Assembly (NCBI GenBank): GCA_040766885.1
Contig: JAXGPP010000002.1
Span: forward strand, 558,001-622,000
From: JAXGPP01 sp040766885
GTDB lineage: Bacteria; Planctomycetota; Planctomycetia; Pirellulales; Thermoguttaceae
Length of the DNA: 64,000 nt
Direction: 5' to 3'
Positions 18,296 to 27,094 of the stretch are shown here, piece by piece. Each line of letters starts with the position of its first letter. Position 1 is the stretch's first letter. The position numbers and the translations under genes are program-made. Under the pieces are notes generated by a model that saw only the letters and a program-made list of their open reading frames with translations, had not been told where the DNA came from and made no database searches.

Positions 18296-18724
18296 CTACC
18301 GCGCGGCGGTCTCTTCCGGCACCACGACGAACGACTGGGCCAGCTCGGGTGGGATCTTCGCCGGCGCGCCGCTGGCGTAGCTGACAAACGCCCAGTTCGT
18401 CTCGGCCACCGCCAATAGCCCGTTGTCCTCCGCGCGGCGGATCTCGTAGCGCCTGAGCGAACTGGCCCGACGCATCGTGGCCACCCAGGTCCGCACGAGG
18501 ATTGCCTGTCCGGCAAAGGCCGGCTGGCGGTACTCGATCTTGTGGCTCCGTACAACCCAGCCGAATCCCAGCCGGCGGTAGCGTTCCGCCGGCCAGCCCT
18601 GGGCCGTCGAGTGGCTCATGGCCGCCGCCTGCATCCACTCCAGGTAGGCAATGTTGCTGGCGTGCCCCTGGCCGTCGATCTGCCGGCCCTCAACGGTCAG
18701 CGGAAACTCAAAAACGCCGGGCAC
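18296..18724 (-). CDS. Acyl-CoA thioesterase, hotdog fold (4HBT/YbgC-FadM type)
   Basis: 142 residues, cytosolic. The family hydrolyses acyl-CoA thioesters. It shows the 4HBT pattern: EGRQIDGQGHASNIAYLEWM has the D-x-x-GH-x-x-N block with the catalytic acid, followed by HKIEYRQPAFAGQAILVRTWV and RRYEIRRAEDNGLLAVAETNWAFVS. Its length is typical. It starts 26 bases after the end of the glycogen phosphorylase gene, so the two may be cotranscribed, although no metabolic link is obvious. Substrate specificity cannot be read from the sequence. Confidence 0.85.
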   Translation of the reverse strand: MPGVFEFPLTVEGRQIDGQGHASNIAYLEWMQAAAMSHSTAQGWPAERYRRLGFGWVVRSHKIEYRQPAFAGQAILVRTWVATMRRASSLRRYEIRRAEDNGLLAVAETNWAFVSYASGAPAKIPPELAQSFVVVPEETAAR

Positions 18725-18750
18725 AATCGGTCTGTGGCAAGGGGTGTGGG

Positions 18751-20958
18751 CTAGCGCGAAACCATCTCGCAGCTCGTTCCGCCGGCCGCCGGCAGGTACG
18801 CCCGCAGGACGTAATCGGCCACCATGCGGTGGGCGCTAAAGCGCCACGCCAGCGAGCTGATCGAGTTCATCATCGCCTTGATCCACTGCCGCGGCAAGCC
18901 GTCGATGTCGCGGTCGTAATACAAAGGCACGACCTCGTTCTCGAGCACTTCATAGAGCGCCTTGGCGTCGCGGGCGTCCGTCACCTCGTCGCGCACATGA
19001 TTGTAGCCCCGCCCGATCGCGAAACCGTTCGTGCCGTCGTACGCTTCCGCCCACCAGCCGTCGAGGATCGAGCAGTTCAACGCCCCGTTGAGCACCGCCT
19101 TCTGGCCGCTCGTGCCCGACGCTTCCTGCGGCCGGCGCGGGTTGTTGAGCCACACGTCCACCCCCTGCACCAGGTGCCGCGCCACGTTGATGTCGTAATC
19201 TTCCACAAACGCGATCCGCTGCGCAAACCGCGGGTCGTGCCTGAGATTGTTGATCTGCTGGATCAGGCCCTTCCCCGGCTCGTCGGCCGGGTGCGCCTTG
19301 CCGGCAAAAATGATCTGCACCGGCCGCTCCGGATTGTTCACCAGCGTGTCCAGCCGGTCGATGTCGCCCATCAACAGCGTCGCCCGCTTGTAGGTCGCAA
19401 AACGCCGCGCAAAACCGATCGTGAGAATGTTCGGGTCGAACATCGTCCGCGCTGCCTCGACGATGTCGTCGCTCTCGCCGCGGCGGCGGCACTGGCGGCT
19501 CACCCGGCGGCGCACGAACGACAGCAGCAGGTTCTTCAGCGCGTGGTGGGTTTCCCACAATTCGCCCGGATCAATCTGGTGGATCCGCTGCCACACCTCG
19601 AATTCGCCCACGCGATGCGACCAGTCGACCGGAAAATGGCGGTCGTACAGCGTCTGCATCTGCCAGGCCAGCCAGCTCTGAACGTGCACGCCGTTGGTGA
19701 TGTGCCCGATCGGAATCTCGTCTTCCACCTTCCACGGCCAGAGCTGGGCCCACATCCGCCGGCTCACGTGACCGTGCAGGCCGCTCACCGCGTTCGCCCG
19801 CCGCGACAGGCGCAACCCCAGCACCGTCATGCAGAACGTCTCGTGGCCGTTCTTCGGCTCCACGCGCCCCAGCCCCATGAGCTGGTCGAGCGATATCCCC
19901 AGTTCCTCGCGCAGTGGTCCCAGGTGTTCCTCGATCAGACCCGCGTCGAAACGGTCGTGCCCCGCGGGCACCGGCGTGTGCGTCGTGAACACCGTCCGCT
20001 GCGCGATCTCGCGCATCGCCACCTCGAAGCTCAGACCGTCGTCCTTCATCCGCTCGCGCATCGCCTCGATCGTCGCGAACGCGCTATGCCCCTCGTTCAA
20101 ATGATATACGCCCGGCGTGATTCCCAAGGCCTTCAGCGCCCTCACGCCCCCCACGCCCGCCACCAGCTCCTGACGGATCCGCGTCCGGTTGTCGCCGCCG
20201 TACAGCCGGCTCGTCAACTCCCGATCCTCCGGGCTGTTCCCCTCCACGTCGCAGTCCAGCAGGTACAGGTTCACCCGCCCCACGTGCATCACCCACACCT
20301 TGGCCAGCAGCCGCCCGGTCCGGGTTTGAATCTCCACGGTGATCGGCTTGCCGTCGTGCCCGCGCGCCGGCTGCATCGGAAGGTTCTCGACCTTCGTGTC
20401 CAGATACTCCTCGTGCTGCCAGCCGGCCGCATCGAGCTGCTGCTTGAAATAGCCCTGGTCGTAAAACAACCCGATCGCCACCAGCGGCACGCCCAGACCG
20501 CTGGCCGCCTTGATGTGGTCTCCCGACAGCACCCCCAGGCCGCCCGAGTAGATCGGGATCGATTCATGCACGCCAAACTCGAGCGAGAAATACGCCACCG
20601 GCTTCGAGCCCAGCACGCCAGCATGCGTCTTCGCCCATAGCGGCATCTCGGCGACGTATTCCTTCAACCGCCGGTAAGCATGGTTGATCCGGCTGTAGAG
20701 CACCAGTTCGGCGGCCCGGGCCTCCAGCCGCTCGGGGGTGAACTCGCTCAACAGTGCGATCGGATTGTGGTCCAACTGCCGCCACCGGATCGGGTCGAGG
20801 TCGCGAAACAGGTTGATGACTTCCGGATGCCAGCTCCACCACAAGTTGCGGGCCAGGGTCAGCAACTTGTCGTAGAGCGTTTCGGCAGTCAGCCCCGCAA
20901 TGGCCGACGAGCGGCTGGCTTCCGAAACACCCGAAGGAATGGTTTGTGTCTGGCTCAT
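18751..20958 (-). CDS. glgP: Alpha-glucan (glycogen) phosphorylase, short form
   Basis: 735 residues from MSQTQTIPSG (an upstream Met at 20994 is possible). Cytosolic, PLP-dependent enzyme that releases glucose-1-phosphate from glycogen or maltodextrin. The N-terminal ~110 residues (LYDKLLTLARNLWWSWHPEV) are the DUF3417-type domain of the alpha-glucan phosphorylase subfamily that is shorter than muscle-type enzymes. The catalytic core shows YFSLEFGVHESIPIYSGGLG, VYHLNEGHSAF, TTHTPVPAGHDRF and GHITNGVHVQSWL. The PLP site is PQEASGTSGQKAVLNGALN with the Schiff-base Lys at residue 620. Later motifs ILDGWWAEAYDGTNGFAIG agree. The upstream side carries copy 2 of the inverted-repeat element. Confidence 0.95.
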   Translation of the reverse strand: MSQTQTIPSGVSEASRSSAIAGLTAETLYDKLLTLARNLWWSWHPEVINLFRDLDPIRWRQLDHNPIALLSEFTPERLEARAAELVLYSRINHAYRRLKEYVAEMPLWAKTHAGVLGSKPVAYFSLEFGVHESIPIYSGGLGVLSGDHIKAASGLGVPLVAIGLFYDQGYFKQQLDAAGWQHEEYLDTKVENLPMQPARGHDGKPITVEIQTRTGRLLAKVWVMHVGRVNLYLLDCDVEGNSPEDRELTSRLYGGDNRTRIRQELVAGVGGVRALKALGITPGVYHLNEGHSAFATIEAMRERMKDDGLSFEVAMREIAQRTVFTTHTPVPAGHDRFDAGLIEEHLGPLREELGISLDQLMGLGRVEPKNGHETFCMTVLGLRLSRRANAVSGLHGHVSRRMWAQLWPWKVEDEIPIGHITNGVHVQSWLAWQMQTLYDRHFPVDWSHRVGEFEVWQRIHQIDPGELWETHHALKNLLLSFVRRRVSRQCRRRGESDDIVEAARTMFDPNILTIGFARRFATYKRATLLMGDIDRLDTLVNNPERPVQIIFAGKAHPADEPGKGLIQQINNLRHDPRFAQRIAFVEDYDINVARHLVQGVDVWLNNPRRPQEASGTSGQKAVLNGALNCSILDGWWAEAYDGTNGFAIGRGYNHVRDEVTDARDAKALYEVLENEVVPLYYDRDIDGLPRQWIKAMMNSISSLAWRFSAHRMVADYVLRAYLPAAGGTSCEMVSR

Positions 20959-21621
20959 GGCAAGTGCCTTGTCTTCTGCTCGGGCGGCGAGCATCGTTGC
21001 CGATTGCTCTCTGAAAAAGCTCGATCCGATCCGCGTTATCGACCCTGCATTGAAGAGGAACGCCCCGAGCGCCGCCGGAACTCACGTTGCCAGCGCCGCC
21101 CGCCGGTTCGCTTTCAATGCATATATCGGTGACCCTCGTTGCCGATCTTCGCCCCGCGAAACGGCTGCCGAAAGGTCAATAAAGTGGTGCATTATAGCGA
21201 AGTCTCCGACATTCGGCGACCCCAGACCCGCCGGCACTTACGCCAAGCTGCCCAACGACTTATCGCCTCTCCATCCGCCCTCAGACTCGGCCCAGCTTAC
21301 CAGCGACCCCGCCTGCCAGCCGGGTGCAACAGAACCCCTGCTTGCGCAAAAACCCGCCCATCCGCGACTCCGCCTTCGGCCCCACGCCCCCGCTCGCCAC
21401 CTGGGTCAAAGGTGATATCCAGGCCCCCGTCTTCACCGTCCGCGCCGAGTGAACCGAAGGCTCCCCAGTCGCACCACCCTGCGCCGGCCGCGTAGGCGGT
21501 TGGATTTGACCGGCAAGGGCGGTTATAACGACACAGGGCCGACGACCTCCAGACTGCTGCGTCGCCCGCCCCGTCAAACCAGGAACAAAGCCCGCCAAAT
21601 CGTGAACAGGGCCCCTCAGCC
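20959..21621. other. Divergent intergenic region between glgP and a GH-A gene
   Basis: About 660 bases with no convincing gene. It must contain the promoters of glgP (minus) and the downstream plus-strand glycosidase. The only clear structure is the inverted-repeat element at 21034-21168. An AT-richer stretch around 21175-21200 (caataaagtggtgcattata) is a possible promoter region but no sigma-factor boxes are convincing. Confidence 0.5.
21034..21168 (+). repeat. Structured intergenic element, copy 2 (inverted-repeat stem)
   Basis: Homologue of 2918-3056. The stem is GCATTGAA at 21047 paired with TTCAATGC ending at 21120, with an inner GAAC/GTTC helix across a 3x3 internal loop. The flanks GTTATCGACC (left) and ATATCGGTGACC...GCGAAA (right) are also shared with copy 1. 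The loop region differs strongly between copies while the stem is kept. Read on the plus strand it points away from glgP. Confidence 0.5.
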
Positions 21622-22773
21622 ATGAACAAACACTGCCAGGCCATCCTCTCCCGCGCATCGTGCACCTTCGCCCCTCTCGCCTTCCTTGCCGTGCTGGGCA
21701 GCCTCGTGCTCGACTTGCCCGTCCGGGCGGCCGACCCGCCGCCGCGCCAGACCGCCGTGAGCATCTCCGCCGACCGTTTCCTCATCAACGACCGGCTCAC
21801 CTACGAAGGCCGCACCTGGCAGGGCAAGCCGATCGAGGGACTGCTCTTGAACTCACGGATGGTCCAGGGCATCTTCGACGACCTGAACCCCGAGACCGTC
21901 GGCATGTGGGCCTACCCCGACACCGGCCGCTGGGACGCCGAACGCAACACGCGTGAGTTCATTGCCGCCATGCCCGCCTGGCGGGCCCGTGGCCTCCTGG
22001 CCTTCACCATCAATCTCCAGGGCGGCTCTCCCCAGGGCTACTCCAGCAAGCAGCCCTGGCACAACTCGGCGATCGCCCCCGACGGCTCGCTCCGCGAGGC
22101 CTACATGTCGCGACTGGCGCGGATCGTCGACGCCGCCGACCGGCTCGGGATGGTGGTCATCCTCGGCTACTTCTACTTCGGCCAGGATGAGCGAATCGCC
22201 GACGAGGCGGCCGTCGTCCGCGCGGTCGACCATGCCACCCGTTGGGTCCTCGATGGCGGCTGGCGCAACGTCCTCATCGAGATCAACAACGAGTGCAACG
22301 TCCGCTACGATCACCCGATCCTCCGGCCCGACCGGGTGCACGAGCTGATCGAGCGCGTCCAGAAGACCTCGCGCGACGGCCGCCGCCTGCTGGTGAGCAC
22401 CTCCTACGGCGGCGGAACTATTCCCGGCGAAAACGTGGCCCGCACCGCCGACTTCCTCCTCATCCACGGCAACGGCGTCAGCGATCCGGCGAAGATCGCC
22501 GAGATGGTCCGCCGCACCCGGGCGGTCCCCGGCTACTCGCCCAAGCCGATCCTCTTCAACGAGGACGATCACTTCGACTTCGACCGGCCGGTGAACAACT
22601 TCACCGCGGCCCTGGGCGAATATGCCAGTTGGGGCTACTTCGACTTCCGCCAGAAAGGCGAGTCGTTCGACGCCGGCTACCAGAGCGTGCCGGTCGACTG
22701 GTCGATCAATTCACCCCGCAAGCGCGGCTTCTTCAAGCTGCTCGCCGAAATCACCGGCTCCCGCCCCGAATGA
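21622..22773 (+). CDS. Secreted glycosidase-like protein, GH-A/GH5-type barrel
   Basis: 383 residues, signal peptide ending near PVRAADPP. The TIM-barrel-like core has FLINDRLTYEGRTWQG at the start and a barrel strand LGMVVILGYFYFGQDERI. The acid/base candidate is NVLIEINNECNVRYDHP (Glu224). HGNGVSDPAKIAEMVRRTR resembles the usual strand-6 region. The nucleophile candidate is KPILFNEDDHFDF (Glu314). Two Glu about 90 residues apart at strand ends fit clan GH-A; no exact family is claimed. The gene is monocistronic: glgP is divergent upstream and the next genes are on the other strand. Confidence 0.65.
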   Translation: MNKHCQAILSRASCTFAPLAFLAVLGSLVLDLPVRAADPPPRQTAVSISADRFLINDRLTYEGRTWQGKPIEGLLLNSRMVQGIFDDLNPETVGMWAYPDTGRWDAERNTREFIAAMPAWRARGLLAFTINLQGGSPQGYSSKQPWHNSAIAPDGSLREAYMSRLARIVDAADRLGMVVILGYFYFGQDERIADEAAVVRAVDHATRWVLDGGWRNVLIEINNECNVRYDHPILRPDRVHELIERVQKTSRDGRRLLVSTSYGGGTIPGENVARTADFLLIHGNGVSDPAKIAEMVRRTRAVPGYSPKPILFNEDDHFDFDRPVNNFTAALGEYASWGYFDFRQKGESFDAGYQSVPVDWSINSPRKRGFFKLLAEITGSRPE

Positions 22774-22786
22774 GCCCGTCAACCTG

Positions 22787-22873
22787 TTGAACTTCAGGTT
22801 GAGAGTGCAACGCTTGGTCCGGAACCCGGCTTGCAGCGAAGGGGTCTTGAAGGTGCTGCGCCATCAACCTGAA
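22787..22873. repeat. Intergenic repeat A with complementary ends
   Basis: Begins TTGAACTTCAGGTTGA and ends CATCAACCTGAA, so its ends can pair as a stem. A related element lies at 24234-24325 in the same orientation with blocks TTGAgCTTCAGcTTGA, CCCGGCTT and ATCAACCTGA conserved and the middle diverged. It sits just downstream of the GH-A gene and before the minus-strand run of hypothetical genes. It may be a terminator-like hairpin or a dispersed repeat. Confidence 0.4.
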
Positions 22874-22929
22874 CACGAAAACCCCTGCGCGTGATTCCGG
22901 CGAACCAGCGCGGCGCGTGTCGCCGCACC

Positions 22930-23295
22930 TCACCGAGTCAGCACGTACATCAGCCAGAACAGCAGAAACCAGACACTTCCGAAAAAGGGCGTCCAGCACC
23001 AGATCTGCGCGGGCTGTTCCAACCGCAACAGCACCTTGGTCGTCAGCAGCCCCAGCCCCGCGAGGAGCAGCAGGGCGTTGAAAATCCCCCAAACCAATGG
23101 GAAGGTGATCGCCAGCACGAACCAACCCGCCGCGCCGAGCACTCCCAGTTCCAGGGCGAATTTCACCGACGAAAAGCCGATCTTTTCGGCAGCCGGCCGT
23201 TCCCGCTCGTCGCACGCCGGGAAGAGCGAACCGGGAAGTCGGTCCACCCCCGGAATCGCCGTCGGCATTTCGCGTGCTTTCTCGTCGTCGAACAC
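22930..23295 (-). CDS. Small integral membrane protein, about three TM segments
   Basis: 121 residues; no family recognised. The N-terminal ~45 residues are soluble and charged. Three hydrophobic segments follow: FALELGVLGAAGWFVLAITF, IFNALLLLAGLGLLTTKVLL and GSVWFLLFWLMYVLTR at the very C-terminus. There is no signal peptide. It stands alone in a minus-strand series of hypothetical genes, so no function can be assigned from context. Confidence 0.6.
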   Translation of the reverse strand: MFDDEKAREMPTAIPGVDRLPGSLFPACDERERPAAEKIGFSSVKFALELGVLGAAGWFVLAITFPLVWGIFNALLLLAGLGLLTTKVLLRLEQPAQIWCWTPFFGSVWFLLFWLMYVLTR

Positions 23296-23376
23296 GTCTG
23301 GTCCCCTTTGCCAGTCGGGCCGGCCGTAGCGGCGGCGCGTGTCTGCCGCCAGGCGCGGCGGCCGACACAGCGTCGG

Positions 23377-23964
23377 CTACTTGACTACCCTGGCACTTTC
23401 CGCAATGTAACGCACCTTGTCGCCGTCCTCGGACGGCAACTCCGCATGGATGTCGAGGCGGAGTTCCTTGTTCGAGACCTTGATGGTCCGCGTTCTCAGC
23501 GGATTGGACGGAGGACCGAGCGTCATGCTCAAGGCCCACATCTTCCACGGGCCCCTCTTGGTGTATTCGTATTTGCCATAGGGAGCGCAAAAACACTCGA
23601 TGAACTCGGGGCCTCCTTTGACCACCAGGACCTCAAACTTCCGCTCACCTGCGGCGTCGCGGACGCAGTACGACGTCCTGTCCCCCTCTTCTTGCCCAAG
23701 CAGGCTTATGGACCAGTCCTCCGGAATTCGGATGGTGAACTGCTCGTTGCCCCAATCCTCCCATCGGCCTTCCTCCCGGTAATTCACGAACTCAACAGGT
23801 CCCGCGTGCTTTCTCGGCTTCTTGGACTCGACGTCTTTCAGTCTCTGCTGGACAGCGTCTTCCTTGAATGCCTCCCGAGCCCGTTCCAGCAGTTGCTCTG
23901 AACCCGCGCCGCCGATCTGCGTCAGCAGGAAAAGTACCGTCGTGGGAAGAGATAGCGTATGCAT
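23377..23964 (-). CDS. Secreted hypothetical protein
   Basis: 195 residues, signal-like start (MHTLSLPTTVLFLLTQIGGA). The mature part is a charged helix (LLERAREAFKEDAVQQRLKD) followed by a beta-rich domain with many aromatic residues (FTIRIPEDWSISLLGQEEGD, KFEVLVVKGG, FIECFCAPYGKYEYTKRG). No family is recognised. The gap to the preceding gene is ~80 bases. The coding signal is good and the ORF is not a shadow of any larger gene on the other strand. Confidence 0.6.
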   Translation of the reverse strand: MHTLSLPTTVLFLLTQIGGAGSEQLLERAREAFKEDAVQQRLKDVESKKPRKHAGPVEFVNYREEGRWEDWGNEQFTIRIPEDWSISLLGQEEGDRTSYCVRDAAGERKFEVLVVKGGPEFIECFCAPYGKYEYTKRGPWKMWALSMTLGPPSNPLRTRTIKVSNKELRLDIHAELPSEDGDKVRYIAESARVVK

Positions 23965-24230
23965 CTCGATGGATCCTCAGCGAACGTCCCCACTCATCCG
24001 CCGCTCGTGTCGTCGCGTGTCGTCACAGACCGGCCATGCCCTCGGATAATGCCATACAGTCGCCGCATTGCTGGGAATGCCTCACATCGTGAGATGATCC
24101 TCCGGTCGCGACGACGGAAACCGCCCAATCCCCTGTCACTCTCAGACACGATGCCCTCCGCTTCCGACAAAGCGGACGCCCGGATGGATCCTTGCCGTTA
24201 GCCCGCCGAATTCCAGCCTGACCTCTTGGA

Positions 24231-24596
24231 CTATTGAGCTTCAGCTTGATAGGGTAACAAGGGCGACCAACGGGAGCCCGGCTTTTCGGAGAAAACCGTT
24301 GAGGCGTGTAACGCTATCAACCTGATTACCAATAAACCCAATTGGCGACGCAGCCGATCGGCAATCTCCTCCCGCAGCGGCCATAGCCACAAATCCACGT
24401 CATCGCTGTCAAAGGGCGACCCGGCGGAAAGGAAGTGCAAGGTTGCCCAGATCCGAATGCAACCGATCGGACGGCCCGACGACTCAAGCTCGTCGACGCA
24501 CAGCCAGACGCCACGTTCGTCAAAGCGGCCGATCTCGCGCACCGCCTGTTCCACCAACCGCTTCAGTTCGTGTCTGGAGTGTTTATTGGTATTCAT
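24231..24596 (-). CDS. Hypothetical protein, C-terminus running into a repeat
   Basis: 121 residues from the ATG at 24596 (a GTG three codons upstream is possible). The first ~85 residues look like a real small domain: a helix (HELKRLVEQAVREIGRF), VWLCVDELESSGRPIGCIRI and WATLHFLSAGSPFDSDD. The last ~30 residues after RRQLGL are encoded inside the repeat element at 24234-24325 and look unlike folded protein, so the original stop may have been lost when the repeat arrived. No function is known. Confidence 0.5.
   Translation of the reverse strand: MNTNKHSRHELKRLVEQAVREIGRFDERGVWLCVDELESSGRPIGCIRIWATLHFLSAGSPFDSDDVDLWLWPLREEIADRLRRQLGLLVIRLIALHASTVFSEKPGSRWSPLLPYQAEAQ
24234..24325. repeat. Repeat B, relative of repeat A at 22787
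   Basis: Shares with repeat A the opening TTGAgCTTCAGcTTGATAG, the block CCCGGCTT and the closing ATCAACCTGAT; the middle has drifted. It overlaps the 3' end of the hypothetical gene 24231-24596. A partial, opposite-strand match (TTCAtGTTGATcaCGCAaCACCTTCAA split by mismatches) lies near 24593-24620. The relationship is by eye and would need an alignment. Confidence 0.4.
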
Positions 24597-24753
24597 GTTG
24601 ATCACGCAACACCTTCAACCCCGTCGAGCCTCACGCCGCATTCCCGTTGCCCGCCCCTTCGTTGCCGCAGCCGGCCGCGAAGCAACTTTGCGAGCGGCCG
24701 CTGCCGGCGGCTCGATGCGGCCAGGCGTCAAGTGGCCCGAGGCTATCGCACCT

Positions 24754-25647
24754 CTATCCCTTCGGGGGAGGAGTTGCGGCGTGCTGGCTTTTCGGCTGCC
24801 CGGCGGTCCATCGTCCTGCGGCATCAACTTCAAAGACGCCGGAATAGAACCACATCCCCGTACCTTCTCCGCCAATCGCGGCACTGTAACTTCGGTTCTT
24901 CACATCGATGATAAATCCACCCCAGGAAAACTTCGATGGCTCCTGCGGGTCGTATGCCTCAACGGCGATATTTTCCAGCCGATCCGGGTCGGGATCGCCG
25001 ACGAACACCTTGCGATTACCGCGAATCAGACGGAGCAGGGCCGCCTTAGTATTCTCCGCGTCTCGAATGGACGCACTGCTCGTCTTGTATCGCTCAACGA
25101 ATGGAACCATCGCGGAAGTGCCGTCGGCAAACGGCAAGTCCCGCCAGTCGTCCACGGCGAAGTAGATCGTGTTTCCCACCCGCTCCTCGTTGCGCACTTT
25201 GCCTCGGCGTTTCAACGACTCGTAGTTGCTGTAGTCGGTTCGCATCACCTGGGTCGTCGTAACCAGGACAACGCCGCCGACGGATTGCCTTCGTTCTTCC
25301 GTTTCGGGCAGGCCGAGATAGACTCTTGGCTCATCACTCCGGACCCATTTCACTCGGAATGCGTATTGCTGGCTCAGACGCCAGAGAGCCTCACGCCTGC
25401 TCAGGTCACTGGCGTCAAACGTAACCGCCGTGGCCATCGCCCCTGGCGGGTCAATCTCCAAGTCGGCAGGCCCGAATTCGCGTGCCAGCACCTCCTCAAG
25501 CGCGACTCCCGCCCACGACACGTTCGCCTGCTGGTCGAGCCAGCCGTTCCATGCCCTGGATTCAACCTTCAGGAAATCGCCGGGCGTATCGGAATCCGCC
25601 GGCGCCGCAAGCCACAGGGCCAGCAACAATACAGCACAACCGCGCAT
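24754..25647 (-). CDS. Secreted protein with secretin-N-like (STN-type) domain
   Basis: 297 residues. The start ATG at 25647 is fixed by GGGAGGTG upstream; the frame is open far beyond it. Signal peptide MRGCAVLLLALWLAAPADSD. Residues ~35-115 follow the STN/secretin N-domain pattern: VSWAGVALEEVLAREFGPAD, LEIDPPGAMATAVTFDASDL, REALWRLSQQYAFRVKWV, then a strand VYLGLPE. There is no secretin pore domain; the remaining ~180 residues are an unrecognised mixed domain and a Pro/Gln tail. It starts 30 bases after the membrane NHL-like gene and is probably cotranscribed with it. STN domains often receive partners in export or signalling, but the role here is unknown. Confidence 0.6.
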   Translation of the reverse strand: MRGCAVLLLALWLAAPADSDTPGDFLKVESRAWNGWLDQQANVSWAGVALEEVLAREFGPADLEIDPPGAMATAVTFDASDLSRREALWRLSQQYAFRVKWVRSDEPRVYLGLPETEERRQSVGGVVLVTTTQVMRTDYSNYESLKRRGKVRNEERVGNTIYFAVDDWRDLPFADGTSAMVPFVERYKTSSASIRDAENTKAALLRLIRGNRKVFVGDPDPDRLENIAVEAYDPQEPSKFSWGGFIIDVKNRSYSAAIGGEGTGMWFYSGVFEVDAAGRWTAGQPKSQHAATPPPKG

Positions 25648-25676
25648 GCGCACCTCCCATCGAGCCCGCAAGCCCG

Positions 25677-26387
25677 TCACCGAACTCGATCCATTGAAGC
25701 CGCGCTCTGCGGCCCTTGGCTGCCGGCAGACCTCGGCTCCGGTATCAGAAACAGATCGGGAAGCCCCTTGCCCACCGCGGCAAGCCCCAGGCCGATCCAC
25801 AGCAGCACAAGGGCGGGCAACGGTGCTTGCAGCGGCCACAGGTACCATCGAACGCCGACGACTGTCCGACGAGCTCTCGACGGGTCGATGCGAACAACAC
25901 CCGGGAATAGATGGGGTGAGCGTAGCGTGTAACGGCAGCCATTGCCATCGACCGCGCGTGCCCCGGCGATTTCGAAGAAGTATTCTGGATTGCGATTCTC
26001 CTCGATCAGGCGTCCTTGACGATCGAACACGAGGTGCATCTCCGACCGCGCCGTACCGATATGAATTCGGTCGTTGCCGTCCACTCGCATTCCAAAAGCG
26101 CCGCCGGCAGCAGGAACAGGCCAGCCGCGAACGAATCGGCCGGAATGATCGTACATCTGGATGCGATCGCCAATGCCGCAGTAGATCGAGCCGTCGGAGG
26201 CCACGCCTACCGCCTGCAACTCGCCCATCGGCACTTCCACCCAACCGGGAAGGTGGACGACTCCCGATGCCAGCACGGCAAATGCAATCCAGCCCAAGCC
26301 ACCCCACACCGCCAGGGCGGTCCCGCCGACTCTCAGCCCGCGCGACCACACCTTCAACCGGCGAATGCTCTTACTCCCATCGCTCAT
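25677..26387 (-). CDS. Membrane-anchored NHL/beta-propeller-like protein
   Basis: 236 residues from MSDGSKSIRRLKVWS. The first membrane helix is VGGTALAVWGGLGWIAFAVL at ~20-42. An extracytoplasmic domain of repeated short strands follows: LQAVGVASDGSIYCGIGDRI, MYDHSGRFVRGW, MRVDGNDRIHIGTARSEM and VFDRQGRLIEENR, which fit NHL/six-blade propeller units but number too few for a full propeller. A second TM is LPALVLLWIGLGLAAVG near the C-terminus. The next gene, 30 bp downstream, encodes a secreted STN-like protein; the pair may act together at the envelope. Confidence 0.55.
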   Translation of the reverse strand: MSDGSKSIRRLKVWSRGLRVGGTALAVWGGLGWIAFAVLASGVVHLPGWVEVPMGELQAVGVASDGSIYCGIGDRIQMYDHSGRFVRGWPVPAAGGAFGMRVDGNDRIHIGTARSEMHLVFDRQGRLIEENRNPEYFFEIAGARAVDGNGCRYTLRSPHLFPGVVRIDPSRARRTVVGVRWYLWPLQAPLPALVLLWIGLGLAAVGKGLPDLFLIPEPRSAGSQGPQSAASMDRVR

Positions 26388-26623
26388 AGATCTGCCAACA
26401 GATAGATGCCCTGCCGAAGGTTCGAGGTCGGGCGGCGAGTACATTACCTCATTGGCGCGTGGTCAGCACCACCGCCGCAGGTATCCCGCGAAGCGGACTC
26501 AGCGAAAGTGCGTTGTTGGCTGAGTCCTGCCAAATCCTATGATACCCGGCAACCATGTATTGCTCTGTGGCCTGCTTCCTTGTTGACGCAGCCACATCGC
26601 TGCCTCCGCTTCTCAGCCATCGA

Positions 26624-26998
26624 CTACTCGCCTGCCGCCGCTCGCCATCTGTGGATATCCCCGTGAACCTGCAATGGCACGATCATGATTCCGATCAGGA
26701 CCACACCGGATAACAGCGCGCAAAGTAGCGAGTGGCCAGCCGCGTAGCCCAAGCCCAATTCGCCGAGGCCGGCGCGAAACACATAGTAACAGGTAACAAG
26801 CACGGCCACAGCCAGTAAACCCGCATCGATGAACGACGCGACCAGCAACAGCAGTAGACCGCGGTCCGTCAATAGGGCCAGTTGCCCGCTCACCCACATC
26901 GCGACAAGCAAGCCGATCAAGACTACACCAATCCGCAGAGCCATTCGCCGGGCGAGGAACATCCTTTCCAGCAGCAAGTCAGTCGATGCCATCTTCAT
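26624..26998 (-). CDS. Small multi-pass membrane protein
   Basis: 124 residues from MKMASTDLLLERMFLARRM; an in-frame Met 12 codons upstream is an alternative. Four hydrophobic segments are visible: IGVVLIGLLVAMWVSGQL, GLLLLLVASFIDAGLLAVAV (extending to LVTCYYVF), LGYAAGHSLLCALLSGVV and VLIGIMIVPLQV (the last two may be one long hairpin). No family is recognised and there is no obvious partner; the nearest neighbours are hypothetical genes on the same strand. Confidence 0.55.
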   Translation of the reverse strand: MKMASTDLLLERMFLARRMALRIGVVLIGLLVAMWVSGQLALLTDRGLLLLLVASFIDAGLLAVAVLVTCYYVFRAGLGELGLGYAAGHSLLCALLSGVVLIGIMIVPLQVHGDIHRWRAAAGE

Positions 26999-27094
26999 CC
27001 CAACAGCTATCTCAGAAGGGCCGGTGGCCGGCACGTTCGACGCCGCAACTGTCGGCCGGGCAGGCCTGGCAAACGCGTCCGCGTTGTGCCGCGG

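Noticed and set aside
18502..20640. 712-codon plus-strand frame opposite glgP
   Set aside because: The minus strand has unmistakable phosphorylase motifs. The plus frame is His/Arg/Pro-rich shadow.
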